Below are positions 59,745 through 64,000 of a stretch of 64,000 nucleotides of DNA, piece after piece. The stretch is from Acidobacteria bacterium Mor1 (GTDB lineage: Bacteria > Acidobacteriota > Polarisedimenticolia > Polarisedimenticolales > Polarisedimenticolaceae), in NCBI GenBank assembly GCA_001664505.1, contig CP011806.1:310271-374270 (forward strand). The letters are read 5' to 3'. Under the pieces are notes generated by a model that was given only the letters and a program-made list of their open reading frames with translations, did no database searches and was not told the DNA's origin. Made by a program: the position numbers and the translations under genes. Position 1 is the stretch's first letter, and the number at the start of each line of letters is the position of its first letter.

Positions 59745-59923
59745 ACGGACATCCGGCTCGCCACCCGCGTGGGTGGTCGGGCGTTCTCGGACGGCGAGGT
59801 GGGCCCCGCAGGGGACACTGCCGTCGGCGGCACTACTACGGGTCGACCCCAGGGAAAGCCCCGTCAGCGATCACGGCTCGGTAGGGAATGCCGGGCCGGG
59901 ATGACAGCGGAGAAGTCAAAGTC

Positions 59924-60517
59924 ATGAGTATCACTGCGGCCACAGTCAAGGAACTCCGGGAGAAGACCGGGGTCGGCATGATGGAATGCAAGAAGGCGCT
60001 CGTCGAGACCAACGGCGACATGGGCGCTGCCGAGAAGCTGCTCCGCAAGAAGGGCATGGCCGTCGCGGCCAAGAAGTCCGGCCGGGCCACCGGTGAGGGC
60101 GCGGTCGCCTCGTACATCCACACCGGCGGCAAGATCGGCGTGCTGGTCGAGGTGAACTGCGAGACCGACTTCGCCGCGCGGAACGACGACTTCCAGGGGC
60201 TGGTGCGGGATGTCGCGATGCACGTGGCCGCCGCAGGTCCGCGCTACGTCTCCCGTGAAGAGGTCACCGACGACATGCTGGCCGAAGAGCGGGAGATCGC
60301 CCGGGACGCCGCGATCAAGGCCGGCAAGCCGGAGAAGGTCGTCGACAAGATCGTCGAGGGCAAGATGGAAAAGTACTACAGCGAGCACTGCCTGCTGGAG
60401 CAGCCCTACGTCAAGGATCCCGACGTCACCGTCGGTCAGCTGGTGACCGACGCCATCGCCCGTATCGGCGAGAACATCCAGGTGCGCCGCTTCTCGCGGT
60501 TCGTCCTGGGAGAGTAG
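59924..60517 (+). CDS. tsf: Translation elongation factor Ts
   Basis: 197 aa, the short form of EF-Ts (E. coli is ~283), as in Thermus-type proteins. [20 protein letters not shown] is the UBA-like N-terminal domain, and [12 protein letters not shown] contains the TDFV-type contact to EF-Tu. It promotes GDP release from EF-Tu. ATG 59924 follows GGAGAAG; the longer frame to 59888 is upstream of that site. pyrH follows after 40 bases. Confidence 0.95.
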   Translation: MSITAATVKELREKTGVGMMECKKALVETNGDMGAAEKLLRKKGMAVAAKKSGRATGEGAVASYIHTGGKIGVLVEVNCETDFAARNDDFQGLVRDVAMHVAAAGPRYVSREEVTDDMLAEEREIARDAAIKAGKPEKVVDKIVEGKMEKYYSEHCLLEQPYVKDPDVTVGQLVTDAIARIGENIQVRRFSRFVLGE

Positions 60518-60557
60518 CCCTCCGATCGGGAGCTCCGCGCTCCCCGAGGTCCGACCC

Positions 60558-61307
60558 GTGCAGGCCGACGACGCCGCCAGAGCCTCCGACAAGCCGTTGC
60601 GCTATCGGCGCGTGATGTTGAAGCTCTCCGGCGAGGCCCTGATGGGTAACCGGGAGTTCGGTTACGACCCCGACGTGGTCTCGGCGATCTCCGACGAGAT
60701 CGCCGCCGTCAGCCAGATGGGCGTCGAACTCGGCGTGGTCATCGGCGGGGGCAACATCTTTCGTGGCGCTGCCGGCATCCGTACCGGCATGGACCGGGTC
60801 ACCGCCGACCACATGGGCATGCTGGCCACGGTGATGAACGCTCTGGCCATTCAGGATGCGCTGGAGCGGCGAGACCTGACGACCCGCGTGCTTTCGGCCC
60901 TGGAGATTCGCGAGGTTGCCGAACCGCTGATCCGCCGCCGCGCCCTGCGGCACATGGAGAAGGGGCGGGTGGTTCTCTTCGCCGCGGGTACGGGCAATCC
61001 GTACTTCACCACCGACAGCGCCGCCGCGCTTCGCGCCATGGAGATCAAGGCGGAGGTGCTGCTCAAGGCGACCAAGGTCGACGGGGTCTACACCAAAGAC
61101 CCGATGAAGCACGACGATGCCGAGTTCCTCCCGAAAATCAGCTACCTGAAGGCTCTCGAGTTGGGTCTGCAGGTGATGGACGCCACGGCGATCTCGCTCT
61201 GCATGGACAACAAGCTTCCGATCGTGGTGTTCGACGTGAAGCAGTCGGGCAACATTCGCCGGATCGTGCTCGGAGAGAGCGTCGGTTCGGTCGTTTCCGC
61301 GGAGTAA
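60558..61307 (+). CDS. pyrH: UMP kinase
   Basis: 249 aa, amino-acid-kinase fold. [12 protein letters not shown] (phosphate loop), [31 protein letters not shown] and [27 protein letters not shown] are PyrH signatures. It converts UMP to UDP as a hexamer. The start is GTG 60558; the first ~15 residues are a variable extension. frr follows after 5 bases, the conserved rpsB-tsf-pyrH-frr order. Confidence 0.96.
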   Translation: MQADDAARASDKPLRYRRVMLKLSGEALMGNREFGYDPDVVSAISDEIAAVSQMGVELGVVIGGGNIFRGAAGIRTGMDRVTADHMGMLATVMNALAIQDALERRDLTTRVLSALEIREVAEPLIRRRALRHMEKGRVVLFAAGTGNPYFTTDSAAALRAMEIKAEVLLKATKVDGVYTKDPMKHDDAEFLPKISYLKALELGLQVMDATAISLCMDNKLPIVVFDVKQSGNIRRIVLGESVGSVVSAE

Positions 61308-61312
61308 CACTC

Positions 61313-61870
61313 ATGGTGGACGAGATCCTGGCAGAGACCGATTCCCGCATGGACGCGTCGTTGGCCGACGCGCGTCACAAGCTGGCGGCGGTGCGTACCG
61401 GCCGTGCCTCGGCGTCGATCTTCGACGGCGTGATGGTCGACTACTACGGCACCCCCACGCCGATGAATCAGGTGGCCAAGCTGTCGGTTCCGGAGCCGGC
61501 GCTGATCGTGGCCCAACCCTTCGACGTGTCCGCTCTCGGTGCCATCGAGAAGGCGATCATGTCCGCGGACCTGGGGCTGAACCCGCAAAACGACGGGAAG
61601 CTGATCCGCATCCAGATCCCGCCGCTGACCGAGGAGCGCCGCAAGCAGCTGGTAAAGAAGGTCAACGCCATGGGCGAGGACGCCAAGACCGCGATCCGGC
61701 AGATCCGCCGGGACTCCAACGAGCAGCTGAAGAAGGCGGAGAAGGGCGGGGAGATCCCCGAGGACGACTCCCGCCGCGCCCAGGATGAGGTCCAGAAGCG
61801 CACCGACAAGCACACCAACGCGGTCGATGAGCTCTGCAAGGCCAAGGAAAAGGAGTTGATGGAGGTCTGA
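61313..61870 (+). CDS. frr: Ribosome recycling factor
   Basis: 185 aa. LAAVRTGRASASIFDGVMVDYYGTP, ISAMEKAI-type IEKAIMSADLGLNPQNDG, IRIQIPPLTEERRKQLVKK and IRQIRRDSNEQLKKAEK define RRF. With EF-G it splits post-termination ribosomes. A 16-base palindrome TCGACCCCGGGGTCGA (61883-61898) followed by TTT lies just after it and may attenuate read-through into rlmB. Confidence 0.96.
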   Translation: MVDEILAETDSRMDASLADARHKLAAVRTGRASASIFDGVMVDYYGTPTPMNQVAKLSVPEPALIVAQPFDVSALGAIEKAIMSADLGLNPQNDGKLIRIQIPPLTEERRKQLVKKVNAMGEDAKTAIRQIRRDSNEQLKKAEKGGEIPEDDSRRAQDEVQKRTDKHTNAVDELCKAKEKELMEV

Positions 61871-61919
61871 CGCCGGCGGGCTTCGACCCCGGGGTCGATT
61901 TCGCGGCGCAGGAGGAGGC

Positions 61920-62705
61920 GTGAGACGTCAGACCGAACCGGACCGGCGGGAGGAGACGCTCTACGGGGTTCACCCTGTGATGCAGGCCCTCGAAGCGCGC
62001 CGCCGTTCGGTCGAGCGGGTGCTGGTCGCTCGCGAATCGGCTCACGGCAACATCGCCCGGGCGCTGAAGCTGGCGCGCCAGGCGGGGATTCCGGTCAGTT
62101 ATGTGCCCAAGGCGGTGCTCCAGCGCCGGGTGGGGCGCAACGCCGGGGCTCAGGGGATCGCGGCGATCGTCTCGCCGGTGGCCTACGCCGACGTCGACGA
62201 GGTGGTCCGGGCGGCTCAGGCCAGGCCGGACGGGTTGATTCTGCTGCTGGACAGGGTCACCGACGGGGGCAACCTCGGAGCGGTGCTCCGCTCGGCGGCG
62301 GCAGCCGGAGTCGACGGGGTCATCCTGGCGGCGGACGGCACCGCGGGCTTGTCCGCTGCGGCGGCCAAGACTGCGGCAGGGGCCATGGAGAAGGTGCGGG
62401 TGGCCAGGGAGGCGAAGCTTCCCCGGTTGATCCGCCGGTTGAACGAGAGCGGTTTCGAGACGGTGGTGCTCGATCCGCGGGCCGAGGTCGGCTGGGACCG
62501 GGGCGCCTATCGCGGCCCGGTGGCTCTGGTCGGCGGGGGAGAGGAGCGGGGCGTGAGGCCCGGCGTGCTCGAGGAATGCAGCGGAAAAGTGGCGATTCCG
62601 CTGGCGGCGGGGGTCGAATCCCTCAATGTCGCGGTCGCCGTCGGAGTGATGCTGTTCGAGGTGATTCGGCAACGTCGCGAATCGGCCGATGCCCTTGAAA
62701 GGTAA
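61920..62705 (+). CDS. rlmB: 23S rRNA (guanosine-2'-O)-methyltransferase RlmB (TrmH/SpoU family)
   Basis: 261 aa. The N-terminal substrate-binding domain (ETLYGVHPVMQALEARRRSVERVLV) and SPOUT knot motifs LDRVTDGGNLGAVLRSAAAAG, ALVGGGEERGVRPGVLE and IPLAAGVESLNVAVAVGVML match RlmB, which methylates G2251 in the 23S P-loop. The motif-2 glycine-rich stretch (GGGEERG) is slightly different from the usual GxEgxG. GTG 61920 follows GGAGGAGG. Its 3' end carries the -35 of the tRNA promoter. Confidence 0.92.
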   Translation: MRRQTEPDRREETLYGVHPVMQALEARRRSVERVLVARESAHGNIARALKLARQAGIPVSYVPKAVLQRRVGRNAGAQGIAAIVSPVAYADVDEVVRAAQARPDGLILLLDRVTDGGNLGAVLRSAAAAGVDGVILAADGTAGLSAAAAKTAAGAMEKVRVAREAKLPRLIRRLNESGFETVVLDPRAEVGWDRGAYRGPVALVGGGEERGVRPGVLEECSGKVAIPLAAGVESLNVAVAVGVMLFEVIRQRRESADALER

Positions 62706-62723
62706 GGGGCTCGCTGTTAACAT
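62695..62723 (+). promoter_or_regulatory. Promoter for the tRNA-tuf operon
   Basis: TTGAAA (62695-62700, inside the end of rlmB), a 17-bp spacer, then TAACAT (62718-62723). It predicts a start near 62730, 11 bases before tRNA-Thr. Confidence 0.65.
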
Positions 62724-62740
62724 CTGCCGTTTGTCGAGCC

Positions 62741-62816
62741 GCTGGCGTAGCTCAGTTGGTAGAGCAGCGGTTTTGTAAACCGCCGGTCGGGGGTTCGAGT
62801 CCCTTCGCCAGCTCCA
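62741..62816 (+). tRNA. tRNA-Thr (anticodon TGT)
   Basis: 76 nt. Acceptor GCTGGCG / CGCCAGC, D-loop AGCTCAGTTGGTAGAGC, anticodon stem GCGGT/ACCGC with loop TTTGTAA (TGT), T-arm GGGGTTCGAGTCCC, and CCA encoded. Reads ACA. Confidence 0.97.
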
Positions 62817-62926
62817 AGGCCGGCGGGGTGGCTGCGACGGTAAGTGACTGTTCGAGAGTGATTTATCGGCGCCTGGGGGAGGCCGCACGGGTCTCCCCGA
62901 GACGCTGCAGGAGGCGTACGGAAGAC

Positions 62927-63013
62927 GGAGGGGTGCCCGAGTGGCTAAAGGGAGCAGACTGTAAATCTGCCGGTCTATGACCTACGAAGGTTCGAATCCT
63001 TCTCCCTCCACCA
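62927..63013 (+). tRNA. tRNA-Tyr (anticodon GTA)
   Basis: 87 nt, class II with a long variable arm. Acceptor GGAGGGG / TCCCTCC, anticodon stem GCAGA/TCTGC with loop CTGTAAA, T-arm AGGTTCGAATCCT, CCA encoded. Confidence 0.97.
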
Positions 63014-63051
63014 TCCGTCGAGACGAGACGCAAGCGAATCGAAAACTGTGA

Positions 63052-63127
63052 GCGGGAATAGCTCAGTTGGTAGAGCATCAGCCTTCCAAGCTGAGGGTCG
63101 CGAGTTCGAGCCTCGTTTCCCGCTCCA
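63052..63127 (+). tRNA. tRNA-Gly (anticodon TCC)
   Basis: 76 nt. Acceptor GCGGGAA / TTCCCGC, anticodon stem TCAGC/GCTGA with loop CTTCCAA, T-arm around GAGTTCGAGCCTC, CCA encoded. Confidence 0.97.
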
Positions 63128-63213
63128 AAAGCGCCCCTGGGGGGGCAACGAGGCCGGAGCCACGGTGGGTTCGGCCGGGTTGAAAAGGTAGTTACCGAGT
63201 TTCAGTGACTTAG

Positions 63214-63289
<76 letters not shown>

Positions 63290-63335
63290 GTCGTTCGGCT
63301 CTCCGCAGAGACGGGGAAGCCAAGGAGAGCAGGGA

Positions 63336-64000
<665 letters not shown>

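Overview
The window is a high-GC (roughly two-thirds G+C by eye), gene-dense bacterial chromosome segment with no integrase, transposase, phage gene or CRISPR array. Gene order and protein types suggest Acidobacteriota or a deltaproteobacterial-type lineage: a myxobacteria-like type IV pilus (T4P) locus (pilB-T-C-S-R-A ... ABC genes-pilD, with pilMNOPQ on a separate arm), a short GspG-like major pilin, an OmpA protein with thrombospondin type 3 repeats, and many TTG/GTG starts. The phylum is an inference from style, not a marker-gene placement.

Layout. 1-4.2 kb: the tail of a CaiB-type CoA-transferase, then a minus-strand block (OmpA/TSP3 protein; an ECF sigma factor overlapping a small unknown protein, an MscS-type channel and a DUF4332 protein). 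4.5-17.2 kb: housekeeping genes (fused radical SAM protein, compact RNase E/G, thioesterase, TPR protein, pgeF, yajC-secD-secF, rel, ridA). 17.6-23.3 kb: pilMNOPQ plus a lipoprotein. 23.4-26.1 kb: a TPR/Roadblock protein and accB-accC. 26.5-34.4 kb: pilB-pilT-pilC, the pilS-pilR two-component pair and pilA, which has a textbook sigma-54 promoter. 34.5-48.2 kb: a glycan locus (two tandem O-antigen-ligase/TPR proteins, a Wzx flippase, a WecA-type initiating transferase, four glycosyltransferases, a sulfotransferase, a 2OG-Fe(II) oxygenase and an FAD oxidoreductase). 48.2-56.1 kb: return to pilus genes (an ABC transporter and TPR protein resembling Myxococcus pilH/I/G, pilD, three minor-pilin-like genes and a degenerate sigma-54-activator-like regulator). 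56.1-64 kb: argF, ubiE (minus), rplM-rpsI-rpsB-tsf-pyrH-frr-rlmB, then tRNA-Thr-Tyr-Gly-Thr and the start of tuf.

How it works together. All core T4P parts are present: the inner-membrane platform PilC, the PilB and PilT motors, the PilMNOP alignment complex, the PilQ secretin, the PilD peptidase, the major pilin and minor pilins. PilS-PilR should drive pilA through the -24/-12 promoter. The most interesting part is the complete lipid-linked glycan pathway placed between pilA and the rest of the pilus genes, headed by two Wzy_C-family enzymes. That is the enzyme superfamily used for O-antigen ligation, polymerisation and pilin O-glycosylation, so the locus may decorate the pilus or make a pilus-linked, possibly sulfated, polysaccharide. 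A second unusual element is the minor-pilin unit: a 616-residue PilX-like protein with three calcium-loop-like motifs, followed by a regulator that has lost the GAFTGA loop and the Walker B acidic pair.
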